From Notamacropus eugenii (Eukaryota; Chordata; Mammalia; Diprotodontia; Macropodidae), in contig NC_092872.1 of assembly GCF_028372415.1 (NCBI RefSeq), positions 88,324,613 through 88,388,612 on the forward strand: a stretch of 64,000 bases of DNA. The letters are read 5' to 3'. Below are positions 33,711 through 46,073 of the stretch, piece after piece. The number at the start of each line of letters is the position of its first letter. The stretch's first letter is position 1. A model generated the notes under the pieces. The model was not told where the DNA came from. It was given only the letters and a program-made list of their open reading frames with translations, and did not search any database. Made by a program: the position numbers and the translations under genes.

Positions 33711-33798
33711 CTGGAAAGGAAGATGAACTAGGTATGTAGTAAGAATGAGAGATAACCAATGACTAGCTTGAGTGGTCTACTGGAGCAATCAACATATT
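33711..33798 (-). repeat. Right arm of a long inverted repeat
   Basis: It is the complement of 32978-33064. The two arms enclose about 650 bases that contain the mariner MITE. Confidence 0.85.
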
Positions 33799-33879
33799 AA
33801 AAAAACCTCAGAAAGTCTCAAGTCTATTTAGTGTATTCCTTTCACAGAGGATTTATGAGAAGACATGGATGAGAAGCCA

Positions 33880-33995
33880 TGGGTGGCAAGATATCTATAG
33901 ATATTTATAGGTATATAGATATACACACATTTATACATACATAATACATATGTGCACTTATGTACACAGATTATATACATACACAAGCACACAAG
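33880..33995. repeat. TA/CA-rich simple repeat
   Basis: Irregular ATAC, TATAG and ACATA units. Confidence 0.8.
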
Positions 33996-34196
33996 TATTT
34001 TTGCCAGGGTCAAAAGTTCAGATAGTTTTCTGTTCTTCCATTACCTCCACTTTTCACACCTGTTTCTCTTGTTGCTGCTCCAGGGAACTCAGTCTCTTGG
34101 GGGTTGACTGTCTTTAGACATTTTAGCCAGGCTGAATTAGACTATCTCTCCAGAGGTGTTCCTTTCTTTCTTTCTTTTTTTTTCTAAAACCTCCGT

Positions 34197-34202
34197 TTTA
34201 TT
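34197..34202 (-). terminator. Poly(A) signal AATAAA of the retrocopy
   Basis: AATAAA (TTTATT on the plus strand) lies about 13 bases before the A-rich tail, the spacing expected of a cleaved mRNA 3' end. Confidence 0.85.
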
Positions 34203-34327
34203 TATACAGAGTCAAATCCACTTCATTGGGCATATGGTTCGTCTTTCAATCCAGTGCCATTGAGGAATGTGTTGGTTTTTGCCAAATATCCTGTTCAGCA
34301 CATAGTCAGGGAGACTTAATTACAGTG

Positions 34328-35098
<771 letters not shown>

Positions 35099-35329
35099 CT
35101 AACTAATGCTGCCGCACCTTCCACGGCAGATATGCAACACCCAGTCCAGAGGTCTTTCTTGCCAGATGTGCGTGACCAAAATAAAAGATTTAGATGTTGG
35201 ACAGACAACCAAATTCCAAACCAGTTCTACTTCTTCTTATCTTCTGTGAGAAGACTTGTTCCACCTACAAGTACTTTCTGAAAACATTGTTTTATACTAA
35301 TATTCAAGCTGGCGCTGTGTTCCATCATC

Positions 35330-35420
35330 ATTTTTGCTATTATCGTATTCACATTTATGTACTGTTCTAAGGTTTGCAAAGACCTTTCCTTACAATACCC
35401 AGATAAGGTAGGTGAAGCCA
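35330..35420 (-). repeat. MIR-type fragment
   Basis: Only the 3' arm is visible: 'gttctaaggtttgcaaagac' then 'aataaggtaggtgaagcc'-like text. Confidence 0.45.
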
Positions 35421-37084
35421 GGTATTTAGATATGAGGTGTAATTTGTGTCCCCCCCACCAGTTTCCTTTATATAAAATTATGTATCCCTTCCTCCCTACC
35501 TCTGCTCCCCCTAGTTAATTTTTCCGTTAGTCACTTCTTTCTTTTGTGGTAGTTGAGAATTATTGTTAAATTGCATATATGTTCTTGAGAAGATGACACA
35601 TTAAGATATCATTGTCCATAATTAGTTTCTTTGTTTTTCATAGTTATTTTCTCAGATGGGCCAGTGTCTTATCAAGGAATGAGATTCCTAAGGGAATGTA
35701 TCACAGAACAGGAAAGCTTTGATGGGGAAAGGAGAGAAAAAGGTACAGAGAACTTGGGATACTGAATGGAAGTTCATTGGACCACTCCTGAAGTGTAGAG
35801 GGGGCATTTAAAGGGAAGTAGAAAGATATGGTAAACTGATTTTGGATGCTTTACAATTTTGCCCAAGACTAGCCCCATCAATGCTTCAGGTGAAAAATCA
35901 AGATGAGAATTTGTTACTAATTTCAGGGATATTTTTTGATTGAAATAGCAAAGCAGTCTCTGGAAAAGAACAGTGAAATAAATAACAGAATGAAAGCAAT
36001 AGAACAAGTCTTTATTCCTCAGTCCAATAAAGAACATTGTGTCCTTCACTAGTTGATAAAGGAGTATCCCGTGGACATTACATGTTCTGAGATGAGTTAG
36101 TTTTGCACTGTTTTTAAAACATGTTCCATGGCCCTATCTCCTGAAAAGTGGCTGTGCCTTGTAGGCTTAATTTTTGATCCTACCTCTCAAATGCTTACTG
36201 TGGACAGAGAATTCCCCTTCCCCCATCTGTTCCACTTAAGCTCTACATCTGTCATCTGTTGACACTACATCTCCTGTTATTGCTTACTGCCTCAGAAACT
36301 GCCATTTACTGATTTTTTGCCAACCCATTGCTGGCATATGCTGGTACTATCATTTGTTCCTCATCTAACAAATAGGCTGTAGTATAAAAAGCACTTAAAG
36401 AAATGCTTGTTCATTGGTCTGGCTTCTTCTTCCTTAGAGTATTGACTATTCTTTTGTGAGGCTGCTCTAAGCCAAAGGGTCTGAGAGACTACATTTTCAG
36501 TTCTTTTGTTACAAAGTCTATATCACACCCAGAAAACATACCAACAATAGTCAAAACTTTTCTTACTTACCTTGAAGAACCATTTCCCTTCCATGATAAT
36601 ATTTGCATTTTAACAATGCCTTTTAGAAACAATTCCTTAACTTCAGCAGTGAGCAATGGTGAGAATTGCAATGATTAATCGCAGGAATTTCAGGTTTCAT
36701 GACAAACCTGGTAAGAAAAGAGGAAAGGGAGATATTTTGCTACTTTTAATACTCCTTTAATACTCCTTAAATCCAACTATGCAACTAATCTACTTATTTT
36801 TCCAAAGGATAGGGTCAACTTTGAGTCTATTAATGTGAACATTTGTGTGTCTCTCCATCCTATGTCTCTTCCTGTGTATTCTTGTTCTTGGCTCTCTATT
36901 TTTTTCTGGTTGTTATGAGGAGGTTGGTCAGGCTTCTCCTTGTCTTGACTATATAAATCAGAGGGTAGGCAAGAAGCATGTTCTTTGGGTTAAAACACAC
37001 CAAGAAATAAAATATTGTTGACCATTGGAAAGAGTAGAAGATCATTTTATTGGGAAGGATAAAAAAGTGAATCAACACATTGAA
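35421..37084. other. Mostly unassigned
   Basis: A 50-base phrase at 35935-35990 ('ctctggaaaagaacagtgaa') matches 33512-33565 closely, so both belong to an unnamed dispersed repeat. A weak L2 3' end may lie at 36290-36420. No gene. Confidence 0.4.
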
Positions 37085-37280
37085 CCAACAGTCAATCGAC
37101 AAGCCTTTATTAAGTTCCTACTATGTTCCAGGCACTGTAGTAGGCACCGGGGATGCAAATAAAAACAATGCAACAATACCTATCCTCAAGGAGCTTATAT
37201 TCTAATGAGGGACACAAAATTTACATATATAAGTACAAAGAGAGCAAATTAAGAAGAGAATAGATACAAATAAATAGAAA
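37085..37280 (-). repeat. L2 3' region
   Basis: 'aagcctttattaagttccta', 'ccaggcactgtagtaggcac' and 'aaggagcttatattctaatg' lie in antisense L2 order. Confidence 0.8.
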
Positions 37281-40082
37281 ATGCTTAAATTCAAGATGTT
37301 TGGGAGGTAGGGCACTAGCAGCTATGGGCTCAATTAACATTTTAGAGTAAATAAGGTTATCAGATCCCTTTTTCCTCTAAATAGGAGTACAGATAAAGGT
37401 ACTAGATGCCAAAGTGACAAAAGTAGCTACTAAACAGAAGATGAAGGGAGGGAAGAACACAGGAAGTGTAACAAGGGAGGACAAAAGTTTGCTCAAATTC
37501 ACAAGCTCATTCAGGATCAGCTTTACCCCTTACACAAAATTCCCAAAGTGTCTATACAAAAGCTGCTGTCCACACCATAGCAGTGAGCTCTGGAGAGCTT
37601 CTGAGAGTGGCACTTATGGGTCACTTTCTTAGAGAAAGACAGAGGGAGGATGACTTTGGACCAACAGCCTGGAAAAGGCAGGTCTGTTTTGGGAAGGGAG
37701 GAGAGCTCTTTCTTCACGTGCAGTGTTCCATTTAGTTTAATTAAGCCAGAAGTGTATGACTAAGCAATGAGATTTGCCTTTAAAATGAAAACTAATCATC
37801 CCCGTTGATTTTTTTCTTTTTTTCCCTATTTGTCTTTTGGATGTCTACAACGACAACCTGCTCCGGAGTATATGTACAAGAAAACAACATTAATTAAAAT
37901 GCTAAAATATATTTTAGAAGATGCCCAGAGACACAAGGGTGAGGCAGCTAAAATCTGAAATAACAGGTATTAGTGGTTGGTCCCCTTGGGCTTGGCCAGC
38001 CTAAAAAGAGAGGTCTCGTCTTGACAACTAGTACTCTGAGCCAATGGCTCAGGATTTGTGTTTTGATTTTTCATTTAGTTGTTGAATAAAAAGTAGTTCT
38101 TGGCAATTATATGGAAGTAATACGTTTTCACAAAGTAATTAGTCTAGGTTACAGTCAATTGTGGATCTGCAATATTGATTGACCTCCTTTGTCTCCAATT
38201 AAAAAGCTAAGTCTGAAAGATTATTTCTTCTATTGCAAACCTGTTGAAATGTTCAATGATCACTCAAAGAATTTTAATACACAAATGAACAAACCACCCA
38301 ATGATTAGCCTTATGAACCAGAGTAAACACAAGTATAATTCTTCTCTTTATCTAACACAACAAATATGATGATAGTGTCTTAATGATGGCCCTCGAGGAA
38401 GCAGTGAACATGATTCCTTTAATAAGCAAAATATAAAGGTGAAAACAGAAATGTTAAGAATGCCCAATTTTACCAATTTGCTTGATTCAGGGCCAATTCA
38501 AACTATTCACGGACTCTGGAGGTGGCATTTCCTCATGAGAACTACTCTCTATTATTTATATTAGAAAGAGCTGTAAATGAACTGGGCATGGTAGGGCTGC
38601 TTACCAGGAAAATCAGAATTGTTATTTTTCATGGCAGTTAGAAGATAGGTGGTAAGGAGATCCCAGGGTTTGTTAGAAAAGACAAAATCCTAGACAGGCG
38701 GAAGAGACTTTTATGTGAGAGAATGAAATTAATCCTTCATGGTCATCAGTGTCTAGAGACAGATTGAGGAAATCCTAGAAGCTAACACATTTCCATTAAA
38801 TATACCTAGATGTTGCCTTCCTGATAAGAAAATTTCTAATGCCTTAAAGTTAGCACCAAGAACCCAGGGATTCACTTCCCTTTCCCTTTGCCATTAGAAA
38901 GAACTTTTAGTGAGTTTCTGAGGGTTTCAAGATTTCACCAATATGACCCCAGGGAACAGTCTTTGAGACCACATCAAATTTTGGTTGGGAGATTAAATCT
39001 GAGCCTGACCCAAATATCTTCCCTATACAACTTTATTTCCCAACTATTTCCCAACATAGATTCCCATTTGGACCAGATGGTTCTGACGTTTATTCCTGCT
39101 CTAACATTTTATAACATTTTCACCCATTCCATGAGTTTTGCTGCAGTACAGATGACAAGTGTGATGCAGTCTAAGTACCCAGACAGGTCTATTGAAGGAT
39201 ATTAGGATAGCACCCAACTTCTACCTCCAACTTCCCACCTCCACTTAAAGATGAGCACAATGGAAGATTCATTCATCACCTGTTCTGATCCCAAAGTACA
39301 TTTATTTCTGTTGTCATTAAGCTTCTTACCACTGTCTTTGGTTCCTGCTTATAAATGTTTAAAAATACTCACTGGATGCACAGTGGGGATTATATCCTCT
39401 CTTATTTCCTAAATGAAAAGCAACTCATGCATTATTCAGAAAAATATTGTATTATTGAACAAAGGATGGGCTCATTCATTTCTTATTATGCATTCAGGTC
39501 TTTGCTACCCTTTTTTGGGAACAGTGCATATCTCATCAGGGTTCTGCTGAGGGGCTTTGTAAACAAAGGCAGAGATCAAAGGTGGCCTATTCATATGGCA
39601 AAATTAAGAGATCACCAATAAGAGATAATGGGTTTTTACAAAGCAACAGTACAGAGAGAATTTCTAACATATTTACCTGGCAAGGTTGAAAGGTCATCCA
39701 TCTTTACAAAGATGGCATCCAGGAACACAGAGGTAACATTCCACAAAACTAAATAATTGCTGAAGTTTGTTTTCTATATCCTTACCTTCCCCTTCTTGTG
39801 ACTTTTTTCTTGGTTTTCTCTTGGTTTCTCTCTGCTATCTAACTACTTTCTGACCATACTCTTTTAAGAGAGGAGAGCATTTAGGAAACTAGTTTATATT
39901 GCAGTACTAATATCTTTCCTGAAGTGTGTACAGATTTTTTTTTAAAGGAAGACACTTATAAAAGACAAAGCTTAGTCCAAAGGAACAAATCACTAATGAT
40001 GAAATTTTAGGCTGCATAGAATCTAGGTGGAGTTATTTTGCCATAAGGGTAGCATTTATTGATGTGATTTAGGGGCACTAGG
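37281..40082. other. Unassigned stretch, mostly free of recognised repeats
   Basis: Nearly 2.8 kb with no family I recognise. Frames up to 105 codons (38888-39205 plus) have no known motif and no splice context I can support. It could be unique intergenic or intronic DNA. Confidence 0.4.
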
Positions 40083-40087
40083 AGCCC

Positions 40088-40706
40088 TGAAATGCAGGGG
40101 TACCGGGAAAAGGTCTGCCTCAAAAGAAATAGACTACTCAAGCCTTCTTTCAGTTCAAGTAGAGAGTTTATTAGTTGTTATAAATAGTGCCCCTCTCAGC
40201 CCCCTCCCCATCTAGAGTAAGGTTCACACCCAACCCAATAACAAAACTGAAGTCAGGAGTGAAAGAACAATCTTTAGTTACAGTCCTTAAAAGAAGAGGG
40301 CACATTCCCTACTATGAGAGAAGTGCTTACCTCAAACAAAGAACAATATTTGTTGTGAAATCAGGAAAGCTTTCATTAATTTTTACATTCGTTCCTGAAT
40401 GGCGAACTCCTATGGGAGTACTACAATTTGTTCAGACCAATGCAAGCCCCTTTATACTGTTCCAAAATTCCAATCTCCCGCCTTGCCATCTATTGGCTAG
40501 AAGGAGCCTCCTGAACACCTCACATGTTCTTCTCTCTGGTAGGCTTCCCCTCAAACAGTTCTGCCAAGTCTAACCTTTTACCTGACCATGTTAGGTCATA
40601 ACTCTGATTAACTGCTATCACTTAAATCCGGGGAGAGTTTTAACCCTGTGGAAACAGAATTCCCTCTTTTTGTTTCCCATCGTGTGGTATTTGTAAGATC
40701 AACACA
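40088..40706 (-). mobile_element. Solo LTR of an endogenous retrovirus-like element
   Basis: Read on the minus strand it starts TG and ends CA. A TATA-like box (complement of 40450-40456) and an AATAAA signal (complement of 40167-40172) lie at LTR-like spacing. Flanking 5-bp direct repeats 'agccc' (40083-40087) and 'agcct' (40707-40711) are nearly identical. There is no second LTR or clear internal region in the window, so it is best read as a solo LTR fossil of moderate to old age. Length 619 bp. The family is unknown. Confidence 0.65.
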
Positions 40707-40711
40707 AGCCT

Positions 40712-41089
40712 GCCAGATTCTGAGAATCTGAGCAATTTAAAGGGGATAAGATTGCTATTTTATACAGAAAGACTGTGGGGAGATCTGGATGGGATTAAGG
40801 AGTAGCAGTAGCCTGCGCTGGGCCACTGGGCCAGGAGCAGACTATGAGGGACACAATGAAAAGGTAGTTAAAAGAATTATACTGGGATGGGCTGGGTTCC
40901 TCAGGTCAACGCCAGGGATCTGGGCTACAGTTCAAGGACCATTTTTAGGGGTTTCATTGCTCCATCCTCCCTATCATTAATGGTGCCCCTTAATTCACTC
41001 TATATTGGTACTTCATACTAAAAGAATCATAAAATCAAACAATTTTGGATCTAGAAAAGGGACAATTTAGCTCAACCTATTCACCAAAA
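40712..41089. other. Unassigned stretch
   Basis: Nothing recognised. Confidence 0.35.
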
Positions 41090-41250
41090 AACATTAATTA
41101 AGTGCTTACTATGATCCAGAAACTGTGCTAAAGTCTGGGAATACTACCCAAATGAAAGCAGAAGGTAAGATAGTCTGTTTCCTCAAGAAGCTTACCTTGT
41201 AATGGAAGAAGACAAAACATAAAAGGGCTTTGAAGAGGGGAATGGGGCAA
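41090..41250 (-). repeat. L2 3' region
   Basis: 'ttaattaagtgcttactatg', 'aaactgtgctaaagtctggg' and 'cttaccttgtaatggaag' are antisense L2. Confidence 0.7.
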
Positions 41251-41454
41251 AGATGTTGTAGAGAAAGTCAGTTGTGTAGCCAGTAGAGGCAACTTTCTTT
41301 AAGTGGTGGATCTTTAAATGGAGGAGACATGCAAACATATAGAGAGGCCTTAGGAGTATAGGCTACTTGCACTGTGTGAATTCTGGACCTGGGCTCCAGA
41401 TGAAGAGTTTCTGGGGCAAGGTATAGAAAGTCTGGAGTAGCTTGGAGAGGCATT

Positions 41455-41575
41455 CCCTTTACAAGGAAGAAATTTGAAGCCCAGAGAATGATTTGCCTAA
41501 GGTCCTGGCAGCAAATGAGTGACCGAGTAGGGATTGGAAACTGGGTCTTGCAAAAATGCATTAAGGTAGCTCTCA
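41455..41575 (-). repeat. MIR-type fragment
   Basis: 'agcccagagaatgatttgcc' and 'taaggtcctggcagcaaatg' resemble a diverged MIR core in complement. Confidence 0.5.
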
Positions 41576-41734
41576 AATTAAATGAATCCTGAAGAAAATA
41601 TTCTTGCAAGCTGAATCTTCTGGTTACAGTGTAATTGAGCCAGTACTTCTGGGGCATGAGATGGATCCTCATATAATAACTTAGGTTTATGTAACATTTT
41701 ATTATAATATATATTCATTTAAAGCTATATATAC

Positions 41735-41881
41735 ATATACAATACATATATATACATGTATACACTCACATATGTGCATACATATACACACATAGATATA
41801 CACAATACACCCACATATATGCATACATATATGTGCACACATACGTACATATAAACACACATATGTCTATATATACATATA

Positions 41882-41912
<31 letters not shown>
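41735..41912. repeat. TA/CA/TG compound microsatellite
   Basis: Alternating purine-pyrimidine repeats end in (GT)n and (TA)n and run into the Tigger-like MITE. Confidence 0.9.
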
Positions 41913-41914
<2 letters not shown>

Positions 41915-42241
41915 CTTTTCCACAATGCAGGGAGGTGGCGTTAGGGGCTCGGCACCCTCTTGATCTGGAAAACCTGTTAAAAAATTTTTGCCCTCCCTTT
42001 GTACCAGCGCAATCTGAATTTTTTCTTTTTCTTTTATGGGGTGTTTACAGTAACTTATTGTAAAATTTGGCTTAAGTATTTGGCCATTGGCTCTACTGTC
42101 ATCTGCTGGCCAAGTATTTTCTACAGTTTCCACAAAACTCCCCCCAAATTCCCATTTATTATTTATTATAATTTATTATACCAACTAGCCATATATTGAA
42201 ACCATGTTAAGAAAAGTTGCAACATGAAAGGGATAACTGTA
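41913..42241. mobile_element. Tigger/pogo-like MITE
   Basis: The right end 'aaagggataactgta' matches the terminus seen at 17919-17937. The left side 'ttttccacaatgcagggagg' and 'gttaggggctcggcaccctc', with 'tgatctggaaaacctg', is the inverted counterpart of the 8525 and 17705 relics. The left terminus is partly overwritten by the TA repeat. No coding content. Confidence 0.55.
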
Positions 42242-42279
42242 ATAATATTGTAACATATAATCATATATAATAATAATAG

Positions 42280-42500
42280 TTTCCATTAACAGAGCACTTG
42301 GAAACTTACAAAGTACATTCTTTACAACACCCCTGTGAAATAAGTAGTATAAGGATATTTATTTGACAGATAAGTCTGCTGAAGCTTGGGTAAGCTAAGG
42401 AATGCTTCTAGGACTACATAGCTATCAAATGTTAGAGCTGGGATTGGTCTTCAGGTCTCTCTCAACTCAGGTCTCTGGGCTCTTTCTGTATTACCACACA
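42280..42500 (-). repeat. MIR-type CORE-SINE
   Basis: 'aacttacaaagtacattctt' and 'tacaacacccctgtgaaata' form the 3' arm, and 'gagctgggattggtcttcag' the head side. Confidence 0.7.
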
Positions 42501-42732
42501 TGGCTTCAGTGACTTTGATTTCTTAGATGTCATCTCAATCAGACTAGGGGAGGAACAGAGGGCAGGATAGGGGTGGGGATGATCAGAATCTGTCAACATG
42601 GGGAAGGGGTAAAATTTTGGTGTTCTAATTTTAGCATCCTCTTCCTTTTTTCTGATATTCTCCTCTCCCCCTCTTTCTTATCACACTGTTTAAGGTATGA
42701 CTCCCTTCCAATGGAAGGTACAGTTTAAGAGA

Positions 42733-42985
42733 GGAACTTGGTAGCACAGTAGATAGAGAGCTAGGCCTTGAATCAGCAAGACCTGAGTTCACATTTGGTC
42801 TCAGACTCTAGTTTTATGACCCTGACCCTGGATAAGTCACTGGTTGTCTCAGTTTCCTCAATAACAAAATGTGGATAAATAACAGCTCTTACCTTATAGG
42901 GTTGTTGTGAGAAGCAAATGAAATGTGATTGGTCAGAAGCACTTAGCACAATGCCTTCCACAAAGTGAGCACTTTATAAGTGCTT
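42733..42985 (+). repeat. CORE-SINE
   Basis: The head is 'ttggtagcacagtagataga' and the B-box-like part is 'gagttcacatttg'. The core is 'gtctcagtttcctcaataac' and the tail is 'gcacttagcacaatgccttc'. Confidence 0.85.
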
Positions 42986-43022
42986 ATTCTCTTTCTCCCA
43001 GTAATAACACTAAATTTATTGA

Positions 43023-43276
43023 GGCAGCTAGGTGGCACAGTACATAGAGTTCTGGGTCTGAAAGTCAGACCCATCTTCCTGAGTTCGAATCTGGCTTCAG
43101 ACACTTACCAGCTTTGCGAGTCTGGGCAAGCCAAAACCCTATGTGCCTCAATTCTTCATCTGTAAAATGATCTGGAGAAGGAAATGGCAAACCACTCCAG
43201 TATATCTGCCAAGGAAAACCCCCAAATGGGGTAACGGAGAATGAGACATGACTAAAAATGACTGAATTGCAACAAC
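43023..43276 (+). mobile_element. SINE with RTE/BovB-like tail and TSD
   Basis: The tRNA-like head is 'ggcagctaggtggcacagta', followed by 'gagttcgaatctggcttcag'. The tail 'aatggcaaaccactccagta' to 'atgactgaattgcaac' resembles RTE 3' ends and stops in an ACAACAA run. The target duplication is 'aaatttattga' (43012-43022) and 'aaatttatcga' (43277-43287). Confidence 0.85.
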
Positions 43277-43589
43277 AAATTTATCGAAGTCAATGCAGTT
43301 TATGAAGGACTTTCATTCTCATTGTTTGATTTGATTCTCTCAAAAGTCCCCCGAAGCAAATAGATTATGGTGCCTTTGAATAGGTCAGTACTCTGACTCT
43401 AGACTCTTCATCTTACCTCTCTGGGTTTTAGAGTGTGCATCTTTAAAATGGGAGGATATTTGCTTTATGTACTTTGTCTGCTTTCTATGAAGATTTAATG
43501 CCAGAAGACACAAAATTTATTTTGAAAAGTTCAGAATGATATATAAATGGAAGAAACAGACCTCTTGTAAAATCAAGCTGATAGGTTAA

Positions 43590-43865
43590 TCAAGTTAATT
43601 CAATTAAGTTCATACTTATTAAATATTGGACTAGGTGCTTGGCATACAAAGTTGAAAAATGATGCATTTCTTGTCTTCAAGGAGTGTTCAGTCTCATCGA
43701 GGTGATAAACCCCACAGACAAATGCATGTAAGTGATAGAAGATTGCATATGAAAATATGAGACCTGGATAAATGGTCAAAGAAAGTATGAGAAGAGAATG
43801 ATCACTTTTAGCTAAAAATGAGAGAGGAATGGGAAACAGGGAAAGCTTAATAGGAAACAATAAAT
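43590..43865 (-). repeat. L2 3' region
   Basis: 'atacttattaaatattggac', 'taggtgcttggcatacaaag' and 'cttcaaggagtgttcagtct' follow the antisense L2 order. Confidence 0.75.
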
Positions 43866-43879
43866 TCTATCTAAAATAT

Positions 43880-44080
43880 AATATGGCATTTTAAGATTTG
43901 CAAAATGCTTTTTATATACATTGTTATCTCTTTTGATTGTCACAGCATGACATTACTATTATCTTAATTATACAAATGAAGTAACTAAAGCTCAGATAGA
44001 TTGTATGACTTGTCCATGGTCACTCAGCTAATACTTATCAGAGACGGAGTTTAGTTCCAGATCTAGTACTTCCTCCTTCT
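43880..44080 (-). repeat. MIR-type CORE-SINE
   Basis: 'gatttgcaaaatgcttttta', 'acaaatgaagtaactaaagc' and 'ggtcactcagctaatactta' lie in order. Confidence 0.75.
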
Positions 44081-44514
44081 CCTCCTCCCCCAGACTATGC
44101 TCTTTTTTCTATGGCTGGAGATGAGAAAAGACTACATTCCAGGCATGGGGATCAATCTGGTACAGCCAGAGGGGTATTGGATCAGATAAAAAAAAGTTCC
44201 ATTTGACTACAACATAGAGTTCAGGAAGAACAATACCATCTTCATAACCACTGGAACAAATTGTTCTCGTTGGCCCAGTCCACTTAGGGAAGTCTTCCCC
44301 TAACTCACCAATGGGTTTGTGATCTTTTGGTTCCCCTCAACCAAGCTGCCTAAGTGCTACAGCTTCTTGGAGCCACAGGTGAGAGTTGAGCGTCAGGAGG
44401 ACACCTAAGGTGGATGAACAGCCCTGAAAAGGGTTCAGAAAGTCATCACACCTGAGGTGCTAGTCCTCCTTGAACACTCAAACACCTCTGGATAATCTGG
44501 CTAGCAGGAAAAAT
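44081..44514. other. Unassigned stretch
   Basis: Nothing recognised. Confidence 0.35.
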
Positions 44515-45010
44515 AGGTGAAAGACAGACTGAAAAACTTTAAATGCCAGTCCAAAGAGTTTGTATTTTATTTTAGAGGCAATAGGAAGCTGCTGAAGATT
44601 TCTGACCAGGTCTGTGACATGGTCACTAACTATCAGTAGAATAATTTTGCCAGCTGTTTGAGTGGTAGATCAATAGTAAGCTATAAGAACAATCCAGGTG
44701 AGTGCTGAGGGTCTGAACCAGGGTGATGATGTAAGTGGAAAGGAGTGGATGAATATGAAAAGATATTACAGAGAGAGAAACAATAGGACATGGTAACTGA
44801 CTGGATGTGGAGATAAGGGAGAGGAAAGAGTAAAATATGACTGTGATTCTTAGTCTGGATTTCTGGGAAGATGTTATTGTCATGAGCAGAAACACAGAAG
44901 TGTGGAGGATGGTCAAGATTCATGAGTGAAAAGATGAGTTAAATTTTGGACATGTAGAGCTTGACATCATGGCAACTAGAATTTCCGTTCAGCAGTTGGA
45001 AGTACAGGAC
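44515..45010 (-). repeat. L2 interior fragment
   Basis: 'gaggcaataggaagctgctg', 'gaccaggtctgtgacatggt' and 'agaataattttgccagctgt' are the antisense interior of L2. A diverged remainder follows. Confidence 0.65.
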
Positions 45011-45039
45011 TGAATCTTACAGGAGAGATAAATTGACTA

Positions 45040-45072
45040 TACAGGGTGACTCAAAAGTCTTAATGCAGTTTT
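45040..45072 (+). mobile_element. Mariner-type terminus, split by the HAL1 insertion
   Basis: 'tacagggtgactcaaaagtc' begins here and its continuation 'ttaatgcagttttaagcttt' resumes at 47838. The same terminus occurs in the MITE at 33181-33489. The opposite end of this copy is not found. Confidence 0.7.
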
Positions 45073-46073
45073 TTTTAAAATTTATTTATTTATTTCACTT
45101 TTAACATTTATTTTCACAGAATTTTTGGGCTCCATATTTTCTCCCCCCTTGTCCCCTCCCCCCACCCTAGAACACCGAGCATTCCAATTGCCCCCATCAC
45201 CACTCCGCTCTCTCCTTCATCATTCCTCTCTGCCCTTGTCTCCATCCTCTCCTCTGTCCTGTTGGGCCAAATAACTTTCTATACCCCTTTACTTATATTT
45301 CTTATTTCCTAGCGGCAAAAACAGTACTTGACAGTTATTCCTAAAACTTTGAGTTCCAACTTCTTTTCCTCCCTCCTTCCCTACCCCCTCCCTTTGGAAG
45401 GCAAGCAATTCAACATAGGCCAAATCTGTGTAGTTTTGCAAATGACTTCCATAATAGTCGTGTTGTATAAGACTAACTATATTTCCCTACATCCTATCCT
45501 GCCTCCAGTTACTTCTATTCTCTCTTTTGATCCTGACCCTCCCCGAGAGTGTCGACCTCAAACTGTACCCTCCTCCCCATGCCCTCCCTTCCATCATCCC
45601 CCCGCCCTGTTTATCCCCTTGTCCCCCACCTTCCTGCATTGTAAGATAGGTTTTCATACCAAAATGAGTGTGCATTTTATTCCTTCCTTTAGTGGAATGT
45701 GATGAGAGTAAACTTCATGTTTTTCTCTCACCTCCCCTCTTTTTCCCCAAACTAAAAAAATCTTTTGCTTGCCTCATTTATGAGAGATAATTTGCCCCAT
45801 TCCATTTCTCCCTTTCTGCTCCCATATATTTCTCTCTCACTGCTTGATTTCATTTTTTTTTAAGATATGATCCCATCCTCTTCAATTCACTCTGTGCACT
45901 CTGTCTCTGAGTGTGTGCGTGTGCATGTGTGTGTGTGTAATCCCACCCAGTACCCAGATACTGAAAAGTTTCAAGAGTTACTAATATTGTCTTTCCATGT
46001 AGGGATGTAAACAGTTCAACTTTTATAAGTCCCTTATGACTTCTCTTTGCTGTTTACCTTTTCATGCTTCTCT

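Noticed and set aside
41268-41672. 134-codon minus-strand frame
   Set aside because: It crosses a MIR-type fragment near the L2 end and has no motif of its own.
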